Shown here in pieces: positions 9,061-20,129 of a stretch of DNA of 64,000 nucleotides (within the stretch, counting starts at the first letter, position 1; each line of letters begins with the position of its first letter). Position numbers and translations under genes: made by a program. The DNA is taken from assembly GCA_022606425.2 (NCBI GenBank), contig JAHDVF020001365.1:248001-312000 (forward strand), in the 5' to 3' direction. The notes beneath the pieces were generated by a model. The model saw nothing but the letters and a program-made list of their open reading frames with translations. It did no database searches and had not been told where the DNA came from. The DNA comes from Lepidostoma basale (Eukaryota > Arthropoda > Insecta > Trichoptera > Lepidostomatidae).

Positions 9061-9689
9061 TATTCCCTTATTAACTATTCCCTTAGATTATAATACGAAT
9101 TAGATTTTCTATTCAAGCCTAGTCAGCACATCCCTATATCTACTTGGTACTTGTTGAGTTAAAAAACAGAGGGCATTTATATATCTGCCATCAAGAAAAT
9201 TATTATTGCTTTTCTCTGTTTTAGGGTATTCACTGAAACTGCTCTTGGCTTTGTTACGAGATTTATGATGAAGGGGAACAATAGTTTACAAGACGAAAGA
9301 AAACGCAGGTGAAATATTGCTGAAGGATGATAATTTATTTAAATCAAATAAATACACTCTAACAAATCTCATCCCACGAATAGCATTTTGAAATTAACAG
9401 TGTTCTTGCAAAGATATTGAAATGATAATACAAGGAAAATTATTTGATTTAATGTATTATATTAAATGTAGAAATCTCATAAATTGAAAATTCTTTAGAA
9501 CTGTTTTAATGAAAAATGATTTAACCCTATGGATGTAAAATAATAAAACATTTTGTATTTATCCCCGACATTGTTACAATATTGTAATTGATGCCAACTA
9601 GTTTCTCTTGGACCCAAGCTTCATCAGGGCAGTATAATAACTGAACCTTGCTAACCTCAAAGTGAATACTTTTAAATACTTTTAAAAGT

Positions 9690-9928
9690 GTTGTAAACTG
9701 GAGCAGGTTGATCGATACGAATACCTAGGCTGTTGGATGAATGATGAATAGGACCGCAGTCAGGATATAAGAGAATGAATATGAATGGCCAGAAATAGCT
9801 TCTTCAAAATTAAACTGGTGCTTTGCAATAGACCTACCCATCGAATTGCGAATGAGAATAGTTCGATGTTACGTGCTATCCATCATGTTCTACGATCTGG
9901 AAACATGGACCTTGACGAAAGCTTTCAA
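9690..9928 (+). mobile_element. LINE-E fragment, upstream part
   Basis: In shifted plus frames this encodes RYEYLGCWMNDE, MARNSFFKIKLVLCN and an ETWTLTKAF-like segment, the part of LINE-E just before its LLYGVE.WTL motif. The sequence then changes strand at about 9,929. The 3' end of what may be the same copy reappears at 10,395. Confidence 0.6.
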
Positions 9929-10316
9929 TCACCTTCTCCTTCTTCTTTCCGTGTCCTGTCAGGTCTCCCCAACGTTGACTATCACCCTTGAGTAAGCCTC
10001 CCTGTCCTGGGCAGCTCGGAACAGCTCCTCCCAACACCTCGTCGACCCTCAATCTTACCCTCCAAGATCAGATGTAACAGTGCGTACTTTTCGCCTCTCA
10101 GAACATGGCCCAAGTAGGACACCTTACGGATTTTGATGTTGCTCAGCAACTCTCTGTCAACTCTGGATCTATGGAGAACGTTTGTGTTGTTGACCATGTC
10201 AGTCCATGAGATGCGTAACATCCTTCGGTATATCCACATCTCAAAGGCCTCTAATCGGTTCATAATATTGACTTTAAGGGTCCATACCTCCACCCCGTAT
10301 AACAGCACTGACCAAA
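9929..10316 (-). mobile_element. LINE-E 3' part, inserted in antisense
   Basis: The minus strand reads MLLYGVEVWTLKVNIMNRLE, EMWIYRRMLRISWTDM, RKVSYLGHVLRGEKYALLHL, ILEGKIEGRRGVGR. It runs to a GAAGAAGGAGAAGG tail at about 9,929. This is the post-RT region of a non-LTR element. It lies between two plus-strand LINE-E pieces and probably inserted into one of them. Confidence 0.7.
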
Positions 10317-10394
10317 CATAGCATCATACAACCACCAAGAAGCAGAAATTCCCTAAAGATGGTATATCATATAATATTTAAAAATATATATTGT

Positions 10395-10495
10395 GGAGGA
10401 GCTGTTTCAAGCAGCACAGAACAGGGACAGGTTTACCGAGGTGATCGCCAACGTTGGGGGGATCCGACAGGGCACTTCAAGAATAAGAATATTGA
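10395..10495 (+). mobile_element. LINE-E 3' end
   Basis: GAGGAGCTGTTTCAAGCAGC, AGGTTTACCGAGGTGATCGC and a GACAGGGCACTTCAAG ending match the C-terminus and tail of LINE-E at 20.3 kb (EPFRAAQDRDRFAEVI). Confidence 0.65.
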
Positions 10496-10849
10496 GAATA
10501 GGAAAAATCTCTATTTCTATAAATAAATTTTGTCAGTCTGTTCTCGACTTTTTTGAAAATTACTAAACCGATTTCGTTAAAAGTAGCACAGGTATGAATA
10601 TTACTGTCGGAAAGGTTTAGAGAGTTGTTTGAATAAAATCCAACTCGTTAAACTGTGGCTATAACGTATTGAAGTTAGTATGAAAAATATTGAACCCGCC
10701 ATGTTGTATTGAGACAATGCCGCCTTGACTCTATAACAAGCTGCAATGTACATTTGATTTGTCTATGGTTTTATATTGGAGGAGGCTAACTCGTATCATA
10801 TAAAACACTGAGAACACATGTGAGATAGTTCAAATAGAGAAATACATAA

Positions 10850-11350
10850 TTCTCTCCCATATCAACAGTATTTGCCTTCTGAACTAACTTTAACCAATAC
10901 GAAAGACATCGGTCTTCGAGTAAATCATGCACAGCAGACTGATTGCTCTTTCCACCGGTATCACCGATGATAGGTTCGTTCTAGCGACCGATAGATGAAA
11001 ATATATATAACTGGCGTTGTCGTAGATATTTAAATTTAAATTTATTTATTAAGAAAAAAAACTGATAAATCAAATCCTTAGTAACTTTTCACGTAATAAT
11101 AATTTAGTTAAATATACATATACATAATCGCATGATAAACACATATGGTATAATACAATTAGTAAATTTAAGAACAATTATAAAATAAAAATAAATAAAA
11201 ATACAGCATTTAATCTGTATAATAAAAAGACCAAAACCCTCCAGCACAGTTTAGTTCTTGAAATATCCCCTGATTATTTTGATAACGAAATTGGTTATGA
11301 AAGATTCATCTCTTCAAAGGTGTAGATATTCAACATGCCATAAAGAAATA
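10850..11350 (-). mobile_element. LINE-J fragment interrupted by AT-rich DNA
   Basis: 10,850-11,020 is the antisense of the LINE-J end (GACATCGGTCTTCGAG, CTCTTTCCACCGGTATCACC). 11,220-11,340 is antisense of its upstream part (CCCTCCAGCACAGTTTAG, ATATCCCCTGATTATTTTG). The 200 bases between are AT-rich and unmatched, so they are an insertion or replacement. Confidence 0.6.
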
Positions 11351-11554
11351 CCGATGATCCATTGGAGTCTATGAAAAAAGTGGTATCCACTGCTTCCTTA
11401 AGGCTGTTATAGGGCACAATGGCACCCTTTCTTCAGTCTCGCTCGTTCACTTCCTAAGCCCGTCCCCCATCCATCCAGGACTGACGTTAACAGTTATTTC
11501 ATTTAGACCAATCAAATGGGAAACTAGTCCTTACTTAATGTATTATATTTTGTT

Positions 11555-12085
11555 TTTCCTTTCTAGGTTCAAAAAATGATGTCATGACCGGCCTGAGACA
11601 GGGGGACCTCATATCCCCCATGCTGTTTAATATTGCTTTGGAGAAAGTCGTGAGAAGTGTTAAACAAATGAAACTGGACACTATTCTTGGTCATGGACAA
11701 TGACTCTAAAAGAACAACAAAGAATATACTGGTTTGAGAATGATCCTGGGACCCAGAGCCGGTGTTGCAGCGGGAACTTGAAGGTATAAGACCAATGAAG
11801 AGAACCGTACGATGACTCAGCAGCCCCTTATAACGAACACCGAAAGAGCCGGTCGCCCTGCATGGATTGGGCACGTATGCCGAGCCGAAGAGACCAGAGC
11901 AATCAAAACCCTGTACGCGTCTAGACCGACTGGAGTAAGACCTCTAGGAAGCCCTAGACAGCGCCTAATATACAATGTTAATGCTCTGGCTGATCTGGCT
12001 AGGTTGGACGAATCAGACTGCTTAGCTTGGCGAAAAATCATCAAGGAGGCTAAAACTCTTCAAGGGTTGTAAGGCCATAGGAAGT
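11555..12085 (+). mobile_element. LINE-Q fragment with RT motif
   Basis: 11,575-11,660 encodes GSKNDVMTGLRQGDLISPML and FNIALEKVV, which is the GLRQGDPLSP..F motif of non-LTR reverse transcriptase. After a gap it encodes IGHVCRAEETRAIKTLYASR, ADLARLDESDCLAWRKIIKE and AKTLQGL plus stop. The catalytic YxDD block between the two parts is missing. The relative at 39.5-40.1 kb ends AKTHQGL. Confidence 0.7.
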
Positions 12086-12119
12086 AAGTAAGTAAGTATG
12101 TTAAAAAATATATGGATAG

Positions 12120-12305
12120 TAGCTTACTCTGGCGTCGGTCGAAAAGCCGGTTGCGGCAGGTGTTTGGCCTGCGCGGCCCTCGCTCTCGCTAGCAGGCCCA
12201 TCACCGTCCTCTTGGTGGGGCTCATGGAGGACCGTGGGCCGGAGCCCGCCAGGAGTGCAGGTCGCTTGCGCCCCATCACCGCCCCTGCCACTAGAAACAC
12301 AAGTT
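12120..12305. other. GC-rich block of unknown origin
   Basis: This 185-bp stretch is strikingly GC-rich compared with its surroundings and holds CCCATCACCG twice (about 12,198 and 12,274). It is read through by a plus-strand frame that joins LINE-A reverse transcriptase at about 12,330. I find no second copy in the window and cannot assign it. Confidence 0.4.
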
Positions 12306-12324
12306 CATTAGTTGAAATCTATTA

Positions 12325-13125
12325 TATAATAAATGTTAAACATAACCACAGAGCTATTAGTCTTTTGAGTGTCGTTGGTAAAGTCTATGGGAGAATTTTA
12401 ATAGAAAGAGTAAGAAAATTGACAAGCGACAAAGTTTGGGGTGTGCAAGGTGCCTTAATGAATGGCAGAGGTTGTATGGATCAAATTTTTGGACTTCGTA
12501 CATCGACAGAGAACTTTCTGGCCAAAAACCGCAAACTTTTCTGTGCGTTTGTCGATTTGCAAAAAGTATATGATTACGTTAATAGTTTGAAGTTGTGGAA
12601 ATATTGTCTGAATATGGAATAAGTACAAAACTGATCACGGCAATTAAGTCGCTATACACGGAAAGCACTGCTAGTGTCAGAGTAAATGGAGATCTTACAG
12701 CCTGGTTTGATATCAATAAAGGTGTCAAATAGGGTTGCGTAATGTCCCCGTGGTTATTTAATATGTATATGGACAAATGTATGAAAGAGCTGAAAGGGTT
12801 TGATGTAGGTGCCAAAATGAGGATCGTTAAGATGGTTTAGACATATGAAAAGAGTGAATAAAGAAATAATGGTAAAAAAAATTATATGTTAACGATGTAA
12901 ATGGAATCAGAAATAGAGGAAAACCGAGGAAAACGATTTTGCAACAAATTGAATGTCGGCCATGTGAGGAGTCAGATAAATCGATGCGCGTGCATGACAC
13001 GATGTATGAATGTTGGAGGAATCGTGAATACGTGTATCATGATAGAGAAGTGTAGCGGTCTATTCTCTCTACCTGCCTTTCCGGCGAGACGGATTTTTTG
13101 TTAGTTAGTTAGTTAGTTTATTCTT
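12325..13125 (+). mobile_element. LINE-A copy with reverse transcriptase, internally deleted
   Basis: Encodes the RT fingers and palm entry: HRAISLLSVVGKVYGRILIE, VQGALMNGRGCMDQIFGLR, KLFCAFVDLQKVYDYVNSLK (motif A, here VDLQKVYD). After stops it gives VNGDLTAWFDINKGV and CVMSPWLFNMYMDKC. At about 12,815 it jumps to the RWF.HMKRVN segment and the LINE-A end with TTAGTTAG. The YxDD motif and everything up to GSLRWF are lost. It ties LINE-A to a non-LTR RT. Confidence 0.8.
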
Positions 13126-13129
13126 ATAT

Positions 13130-13740
13130 TTATGTTGATAAAAAAAGTATTTCTGAAGAGTACCAGAGGATATTTTAAAGCAGTTCTGTTTTTTCAGTCG
13201 AAATCACTAGACGGAATTTTTTGGTGAAAATTCTCACACATTCTACAAGTGATATCTATTGATTAAAAGATAATCGAATACCGAACAAACATTTTGATAG
13301 GGCGATTGTAAAAAATGGGGAATATGAAATATTTGGAGAGCTGGATTCGTGTCCTTTTAACAGATATTCGCCAGAACGCGCCACCCCTTCGAGGTGATAC
13401 AGGGAAAAATATTTGTTTTCAAGAAAACAAAACAGAATCAAGGCGAAGGGGCCGTGAAAAATTAAAGCAATAGTATCTAATGTGATAAAATTTTGTTGTC
13501 GCGGAAAAAAAATGTTGACGTGCTTTTTAGAAGCACTTAAGAATTTCATTCAACCCTTGATTAACCTGGAATTTATTTTATACCACCTTTGGTCCTGGTT
13601 GTGAATCACCCCTACATTTTAAAATATTATTTTAATCTGAAGATCTTTGTTTAACAAAATTCATGTTTTATACAGTTTAAATAAGGGCTTTTTTAAATAT
13701 AGCAGTAAAAAGTAAATATTTAATGAGGATACTCTAATTT
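13130..13740. other. Unassigned stretch between LINE-A copies
   Basis: A 97-codon minus-strand frame at 13,256-13,549 is open but carries no motif I recognise and no splice-site context. No repeat match to the rest of the window was seen. Confidence 0.3.
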
Positions 13741-13746
13741 TAAGTC

Positions 13747-14550
13747 TTAGTGGCAAGGATGTATGAGGCATGCAAAAAGAGTGACTTGGTGATGAATGTG
13801 TCTAAATCTAAAGTGATGGTTTTCGAGAAAGAAGAATGTATGACGATTTGTGATATAAGTGCGATGGGCGAGAAATTGGAGCAAGTTACTGAATTTACGT
13901 ATCTGGGAAGCATGTTTACAAGTGACGGAAAAATGGAGAAAGACATCGAAAGGAGGGTTGGTGCTGGGAATAAAATAAATGGCGCACTCAAAGTCATTAC
14001 TGCAAATAGAAATATATCCACAGAAGCAAAGATGGCAGTACACAATGGAGTTCTAGTGCCAACCCTCATGTATGGAAGTGAAGCTTGGAGCTGGCAAAAG
14101 AAGGATGAAAGCAGGATAAACGCCGTAGAAATGAGATCACTAAGAATAATGTGCGGGAAAACGTTGTATAATAGAATACCGAACGATGAAATAAGAAAGA
14201 AATGTAAGACAGATGACTGCATCATGAATAAAATTAAGAAAGGATCCCTGAGATGGTTCGGACATATGGAACGAATGGATGAGAGTAGAATGGTTAAAAA
14301 GTTGTACACAAGCAGTGTGAGTGGGAAAAGAAGCCGAGGACGACCGAGGAAAACATGGCATGACCAAATTAACCAATTACTAAAAGGCGGCCAAATTCGA
14401 AGTCGGAATAATCGACGTGCGTGCATGGTGCGATGTATGAATGTGGAGGAAGCCCGAGAAGTGTGCCAGGACAGGCCAGTGTGGCGATCCATCCTTTCTG
14501 CCTACCCCTGCAGGGAAATGGCGTGATGGTTAGTTAGTTAGTTAGTTTTT
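13747..14550 (+). mobile_element. LINE-A copy, best-preserved C-terminal region (258 codons open)
   Basis: The plus frame 13,750-14,526 is open from the end of the RT thumb (VMNVSKSKVMVF), through EQVTEFTYLGSMFTSDGKME, RVGAGNKINGALKVITANRN, VLVPTLMYGSEAWSWQKKDE, MNKIKKGSLRWFGHMERMDE, RSRGRPRKTWHDQINQLLKG and MNVEEAREVCQDRPVWRSIL to SAYPCREMA. It is followed by TGATGG and (TTAG)n. The RT catalytic core lies outside it, so the copy is 5'-truncated. It serves as the reference for the other LINE-A fragments. Its open state suggests it is one of the younger copies. Confidence 0.85.
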
Positions 14551-14804
14551 CTCTAATTTTATTTGTTAACGAATGTTATTCTTAGACAAAAATATAATAA
14601 AAAGGTCGCAACATAAAACAATTTATAATGCATAGTTTTTATGTAAAGTTATAACTAAATAACCATCACGCCATCTCTCATTTAAAACACTTTTGTATCA
14701 GTTTTTGGAAAACCAAAGCGTTAACACTCTGGAATTCCATTGTTACTTATATAACTGTTATATACTTAAACTCATATAACTGTAAGAAAAAGTATATGTA
14801 CTTG

Positions 14805-14953
14805 TGGCGATGAGGTTCGCAACCCATCACACCGCGTCTCCCGCGGGGCGAAAAGAGAAGGATGGAGTGCCGCATCAGTAAAAGTGTGACAGTCCATTCT
14901 TTCTGCCTACCCTTTCGGGGAGACGGCGTGATGGTTAGTTAGTTAGTTAGTTA
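14805..14953 (+). mobile_element. SINE-S, 5'-truncated copy
   Basis: Begins at GTGGCGATGAGGTTCGCAAC (a B-box-like GGTTCGCAACC), runs through a GCGTCTCCCGC/GGGGCG block and GAGAAGGATGGAGTGCCGC. Its last 65 bases (CAGTCCATTCTTTCTGCC, ACGGCGTGATGG and TTAGTTAGTTAG) are those of LINE-A. Confidence 0.7.
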
Positions 14954-15059
14954 AAAGTATATGACAGGTATATACTTCCACCTGAAGATAGAGTTCACCT
15001 CCGAAACATTGTCGTATTTTAATATTTTTATTATTATTTGATAAAGATATTGAATAAGC

Positions 15060-15468
15060 CAGTGATTCCTAAAGCGGTCTAGATAGACCCCCAGGGGTTT
15101 ACAACAACTTGCAAGGGGTCTACGACAATTGTAAAAAAATTGGGAATCCACGAGATGTAAATGAAGGTCCACGAGATGGTTCCATCCAAATTGAAGCCGA
15201 ATACTGAAACGCAAAACGAATATCGTAATCGATGTTGGCGACCTTTTTTTTAGCTCATATGGCAATAATCGGACATTCGATTTCCTGAAATGAGATAAAA
15301 AAGAGGCCGCCAAAGATTTCAACCGACAAATTTTCCACAAAACGAATTCCGGCTTTTTGTTATGTCTTTTTTTTTTGGCCCGGAAAATTTTTAGGAAAGC
15401 TGGGGGTCTACACAAAATAAAATAAATCGGCAAGGGGTCTACAGGACAAACAAGTTTAGGAACCTCTG
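15060..15468. mobile_element. Nonautonomous hAT-type element, 409 bp
   Basis: Termini CAGTGATTCCTAAA and the inverse of TTTAGGAACCTCTG form a hAT-style inverted repeat. The flanks are 8-bp direct repeats GAATAAGC (15,052-15,059) and GAATAAAC (15,469-15,476), matching at seven of eight. Subterminal GGGGTCTAC blocks recur on both sides. A 160-codon minus-strand frame crosses it but looks incidental. No transposase is present, so movement would need a partner elsewhere. Confidence 0.75.
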
Positions 15469-15744
15469 GAATAAACTATATAGTGGAAGATATAGAGTGT
15501 TGTGTTTCAAATTAGAATTTACTCTTATATCCATTCACGGTATTTTTTCTTAACATGTTTTGAAGGTACTTTACCTTCATAATTGGGAGATTGATATGTA
15601 TGGTTTATTTCATTTTCCCGATGATGAAGGTATAAAATCTTTGAAACTTGAACTTATATGTTGAAAATTAAAAACAGTGTTTAATTCGTAAAATATCATA
15701 AATCACTTTTAAAGTTGTTAAATTTAATTAAAAATATCACATAA

Positions 15745-16115
15745 TAATAAAGTATGTATGGTAGAACGATATACGACAGAATCTCAAATGCTGATATTAG
15801 AAAGGGATTTAGAGCGGAAGAAGGTAGTATGAACAAAATTATGAAAGGATCCCTCCGTTGGTTCGGACATATGGAGCGCAAGGATGGAGAAAGAATGGTT
15901 AAGAAAGTATACGTTAAAGATGTAAATGGAGTACGGAGTCGAGGCAGACCGAGGAAAACATGTTATGACCAAATTAATTAAATTTTAAAGGTTGGTCATT
16001 TGAGAAGTCTGTATGTATGACTCGCTGTATGAATGTGGAGGTGTGCCAGGATGTGCCAGCTAGAAAGGTGTGCCAGGATAGAGTAGTGTGGCGGTCTTTT
16101 CTCGGCGGTTTGTTG
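15745..16115 (+). mobile_element. LINE-A fragment
   Basis: Open at 15,754-15,981 through MYGRTIYDRISNADIRKG, MNKIMKGSLRWFGHMERKDG and GVRSRGRPRKTCYDQIN. It then decays with a short internal duplication (GTGTGCCAGGAT twice near 16,040-16,075) and loses the ending. Confidence 0.7.
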
Positions 16116-16119
16116 CTGT

Positions 16120-16670
16120 TGTAAAAATATCGATTCGCGAAACCGGTAAAGAGGATACTTCTTATATCCCTTAAGGTTAGATTTATATGAGGTTAGGTGG
16201 TGATATATGAAAAGGCTTTGTACGTATTTAAAAATATCTTAGAAATTGTTAAGCTTTAATGGATTGCCGCCACTTGAGGGTTGAACATTTTTTAATGTCA
16301 GAAGAAGCTCCGAGCGATTAAGAAAATTTGTTTAAATTATACCAGAGTTTATAAAATATACAAAGAGGTTACGGAGACTGATGTTGTCTTCCTTATTTTC
16401 CCAGGGAAATGATATAATGATTGTTTTCTTGTTGTTTATAAGCTCGGAAAACAAATTTAGAGTTGTTGTCTCGTTTGGAATAATATTTTGAAGAAAAATT
16501 ATTTTTATTTTGGCTAAAATTAGAATAGATTTTTTCAGCATTATTTATTTAAGTAAATTTGGACGAAAAATTCATATAATACTGTAAATATCATCTTTCT
16601 TATTAAATATTTTTATAAATACATTTTTTAATAAACAACAGGTCGTTTGAACTGAATTACTGTATTTCAT
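16120..16670. other. AT-rich stretch without recognised features
   Basis: Only short frames and no repeat matches. A run containing CGATTCGCGAAACCGG occurs near 16,130 but I could not build a structure around it. Confidence 0.3.
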
Positions 16671-16674
16671 TATA

Positions 16675-16762
16675 TTAATAATTCTCATGACGTGTGATAG
16701 GTAGCTAATATATCGTCATTTTATTATCACGTGAATTCTACACCAGACCAAAGGCAGTGTGT
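16675..16762 (-). mobile_element. SINE-T body fragment
   Basis: Matches the SINE-T body (ACGTGTGATAGGTAGCTAAT, TTTTATTATCACGTGAATTC, ACACCAGACCAAAGGCAGTG) and then stops where the tRNA-like head should begin. Confidence 0.65.
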
Positions 16763-17129
16763 ATTTTCTGTGCTTATTTCATTTGCATAACTCGTATCTT
16801 TATTTTCATTTATGCCATTTTATCATTCATCATAATTTATTTACCCAAAGATCACAAACATTACAGATGTTTCAATACAAGTCGTCTGCAACCTCACAAT
16901 TACATAAAATAATTATTTAATAAAAATAAAAATAATAAAATGATATAAAGGGTACGCATCAGAGAAAACAATCATAACATTGAAATTGCATACCTGAAGC
17001 AACTCAGACTATCACAAAATATGTCGGCCACCTGGGCGACCCGATTAAGCAATGAGATTGCTCTACCGACAGGCATAACCATATCAGATCTCATACGATG
17101 ACCAAATAACTTATTATCTTTCACCTATA

Positions 17130-17460
17130 AGAATAATCAGAGAAGTGAATAAGAAGAAGTGAGGGCAGACCGAGTGACAGAGATGCGTATAATAAGGATA
17201 TACATGACTCTTCGAGATAGAGAGAGGAAAATGGCTATCCGCGAAATCTGCAAGATGGGAGATATTTTCAGAAGGAGCAGACAACGTAGAAGACACTAGC
17301 ATGCGTACGTGTAGAGGATGGATCCTTTCAAAATCTCACACGTTGTGATGCATCAGATAACTGTGTGCTATCACCCTCCTGGAAGACCACCAAAAATATG
17401 GAGAGATAGCTGGGAGTCAACTTCCCCAGAGAGACTAACAATAGGAACAGACTTAAGGTC
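17130..17460 (+). mobile_element. LINE-K fragment
   Basis: Broken plus frames give LRDRERKMAIREICKMGD, RRSRQRRRH, HPPGRPPKIWRDSWESTSPE, as in the LINE-K copy at 58.2-58.6 kb (AIREICEIEDVVRWGRQRRR). No tail is visible. Confidence 0.65.
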
Positions 17461-17984
17461 TAAAAGGATTTAATATCCAGATATTAATTTTAAATAATCT
17501 CTTTCAATTGAGAATAAATAAACAATTTAAATAGACAGACAAATTTTCTTTATAAAATGTCATTATTGAGAAGAAAACGGCGAAAACAAATAATAAAATA
17601 AAGCTTTATGGGTCTATTTTTTCGATAGAGTGTTTATCGGTCCCCGGACATCTCATTAGTTTGCATGTTCGCCGATAGATGGCGGTATGTACACAGCCAG
17701 CTGCCCCCCCCCCCCTCGTGAAGGAATAGCAAGGGAGAAATGAAAAAATATACAATATGCGTATTTTTTCATGCATAAAGTTTACTCCAAATTTAACAAG
17801 AATAATTAAGTGTTAACGGGTTATTAAAAGTCATTTTTGAGATAAAATGAAAAAAAGTTTTTTTACATTCAAAGAATTTAAAAAACGTTACGAACCTGTA
17901 TGATATGCTGTTTAAATACGATTCCTAGATAATGGAACGGATTCATCTAAACAAATTTAAAATGTTGTAATTTTTTTTCAATTT

Positions 17985-18556
17985 TAACTAACTCGCTAAC
18001 GTTTAAGCTGTCTCCCTGAAGGGTTAGGCAGAAAGAATGGACTGCCACACTTTTCATACCTGACATATTTCTCTAGTTTCTTCAACATTCATACATCGTG
18101 TCATGCACGCGAGTCAATTTCTCCGACTCCTCACGTGGCTGACATTCAATATTTGATTTATTTGATCGTGCCACGTTTTCCTCGGTCTTCCTCTATTTCT
18201 ATTTCCATTTACATCGTAAAAACATTTTTGTTTTACCATTCATTTTTCATTCATTCTATCCACGTGTAGAAACCATCTTAATGATCCTTTCATTCATTTG
18301 TTCATAACACCATCATTCACACCGCATTCACTTCTTATATTTTTATTCGACACTCTATCATACACAGAGTATCTACACATTCGTCTAAGAGATCTCATTT
18401 CAACTACATTTCTTCTACTTTTATCCTTCTTTTGCCAGTTCCATGGTTCGTTTTCATACAAAAAGGTCGATACGAGAACATCATTGTGCGCTACCATTGT
18501 AGCTTTTTTGGAAAGGTTTTTGTTTGCGATGACAACTTTAAGTGCACTATTCACTT
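17985..18556 (-). mobile_element. LINE-A copy, minus strand
   Basis: The antisense of the LINE-A end starts at about 18,005 (CTGTCTCCCTGAAGGG). It runs upstream to MNSALKVVIANKNLSKKATM, VLVSTFLYENEPWNWQKKDK and VEMRSLRRMCRYSVYDRVSN, which is open over 18,294-18,554. A frameshift falls between this and the GHMERM segment. Confidence 0.75.
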
Positions 18557-18624
18557 AGCATCTATAATATAATATATTCACCATCGTTTCGTGTTGTGGA
18601 TTCACAGTTGAAACTCGAAACTAT

Positions 18625-18775
18625 TGCATTTTAAGAACACTTTTCTTTTCCCTTTTTACAAATTTGTTTCGGTACACAGTTGCCCTTCCTCAATATAAAC
18701 ATTAACACCGAGAAAGGGCGTCTGTGTCCCGAAACACGTTTGTAAAAAGTGCAAAAAAGTGTTGTGGAAATACGA
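18625..18775. mobile_element. Foldback element with hammerhead-like halves
   Basis: CACTTTTC...TTTTTACAAA at about 18,640-18,665 is repeated inversely as TTTGTAAAAAGTGCAAAAAAG near 18,740. The minus strand at about 18,660-18,695 reads TTGAGGA, A, a GGGC...ACC hairpin, GAAAC. The plus strand at about 18,710-18,745 reads a GGGCG...CCC hairpin, GAAA, CACG, TT. Both cores are degenerate relative to CUGANGA. Confidence 0.4.
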
Positions 18776-19084
18776 AGTTTACTAAAAGTTATTCATATCA
18801 AATTATCGCATTTACTTTTGTCACATTTCGAACCCCTTGAATAACTTCCCTCTCCATGTTCATCCCCAATTCCCTCCCCGCCACCCTTCCACCCTCTCGG
18901 ACAGGGAAAACGATGTCACCTGTATTTGATAGCTTATTCCGATGGGGTTGTAAAAATAAGTAATTATTTTTTTAAGAGCAAGTAGACAACGTATTTTTCA
19001 AAGAAATAATAAAAAACATTACGACGCATTCAAATTGTGTAACTTATTTGATGGAATATTCTGTATTTTTAATGTGTTTTTAAA

Positions 19085-19640
19085 AACAGGTTTAAATAAC
19101 AAGACATTATGTGCTCAGAGTCCTATACAACGCGTTGGCTTGGAGCAGACTCGAAAGTGGTTCTGTTATATGGAGTCCTCACGAGGCGAGATATTCCGTT
19201 GTGCTGGAGATGGTTCAGAAAAAACTTCTGAGGTGTCTCTACATGAGAGAGTATGCTAGTTATCCGTGGCTATATCCCAAGGCATTTATTTTAGGAAAGC
19301 TAGGAATCAATTCTTTGCAGCTTCGAAGAGATGGGCATCTCATTACCCATTTATTTTAATTAATCAGGGGATATTTCGAGAACTCGGCCGTGCTAGAGGG
19401 TGTTGGTATTTTTTTCCCTGAAAGATTTCTCCAACAGCGACAGCACATATTGTTTTACCTACCGGCGACAAGAACCAATCTGCCTCTGGTGACACCGGTG
19501 GGAAAAGCAATTAGTCTGCTGAACGCGGTCTCCTCGGAGATCGACGTTCGTGAAGGTACGTTCAGGAGACAAATACTCTTGGTTTTAGAAAGTATCTTGT
19601 CTTACTAATGTCGAACCATCTCTAATGCGTTCCTGATTCT
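19085..19640 (+). mobile_element. LINE-J C-terminus and 3' end
   Basis: Plus frames read MLRVLYNALAWSRLESGSVI, SPHEARYSVVLEMVQKKLLR, LYMREYASYPWLYPKAF, then in another frame LPATRTNLPLVTPVGKAISL and LNAVSSEIDV...TFRRQILLVLE. This is the long post-RT region of Jockey/CR1-type LINEs. At least two frameshifts separate the segments. Confidence 0.75.
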
Positions 19641-19654
19641 TTACCCTTTCTCAA

Positions 19655-20108
19655 AACTAACTAACCATCACGCCATTTCCCCGGAGGGGTAAGCAGAGAG
19701 GATGGATCGCCACAATACTCTGTCCTGGCATACCTCTCGGGCTTCCTCTACATTCATACATCGTACCATGCACGCACGTCGATTATTCCAACTTCGAATG
19801 TGACCGCCTTTTAGTATCTAGTCATGCCATGTTTAACCATTATTTTTAACAACTTTTTAACCATTATTCTCTCATCCATTCGTTCCATATGTCCAAACAA
19901 TCTCAAAGATCTTTTTTTAATTTTATCCAAGATGCACTCAACTGCCTTATATTTCTTTCTTATTTCATCGTTCAGTATTCTTTCATACAACGTTTTCCCG
20001 CACATTCTTCTTAGTGATCTTATTTCTACGGCGTTTATCCTGCTTTCATCCTACTTTTGCCAGCTCCAAGCTTCACTTCCATACATGAGGGTTGGCACTA
20101 GAACTCAA
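19655..20108 (-). mobile_element. LINE-A fragment, minus strand
   Basis: Antisense LINE-A from CATCACGCCATTTCCCCGGA (19,668) to a TTCACTTCCATACATGAGGG segment at 20,075-20,100. The minus frame 19,811-20,005 still reads MCGKTLYERILNDEIRKKYK and RLFGHMERMDERIMVKK. It abuts LINE-E in the opposite strand at about 20,108. Confidence 0.7.
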
Positions 20109-20129
20109 CTTAATAAAATGAAATCACTC

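Noticed and set aside
12579..12815. Minus-strand 78-codon frame
   Set aside because: Antisense of reverse transcriptase motif sequence of LINE-A.
13256..13549. Possible host exon on the minus strand
   Set aside because: Open for 97 codons, but composition is intron-like and no splice context supports it.
13740..14492. Long minus-strand frames opposite the 13.7-14.5 kb LINE-A coding region
   Set aside because: They are antisense readings of a well-supported LINE-A protein segment and have no motifs of their own.
14951..15433. 160-codon minus-strand frame
   Set aside because: It lies almost wholly inside the hAT-type nonautonomous element and has no domain; it is a chance frame.
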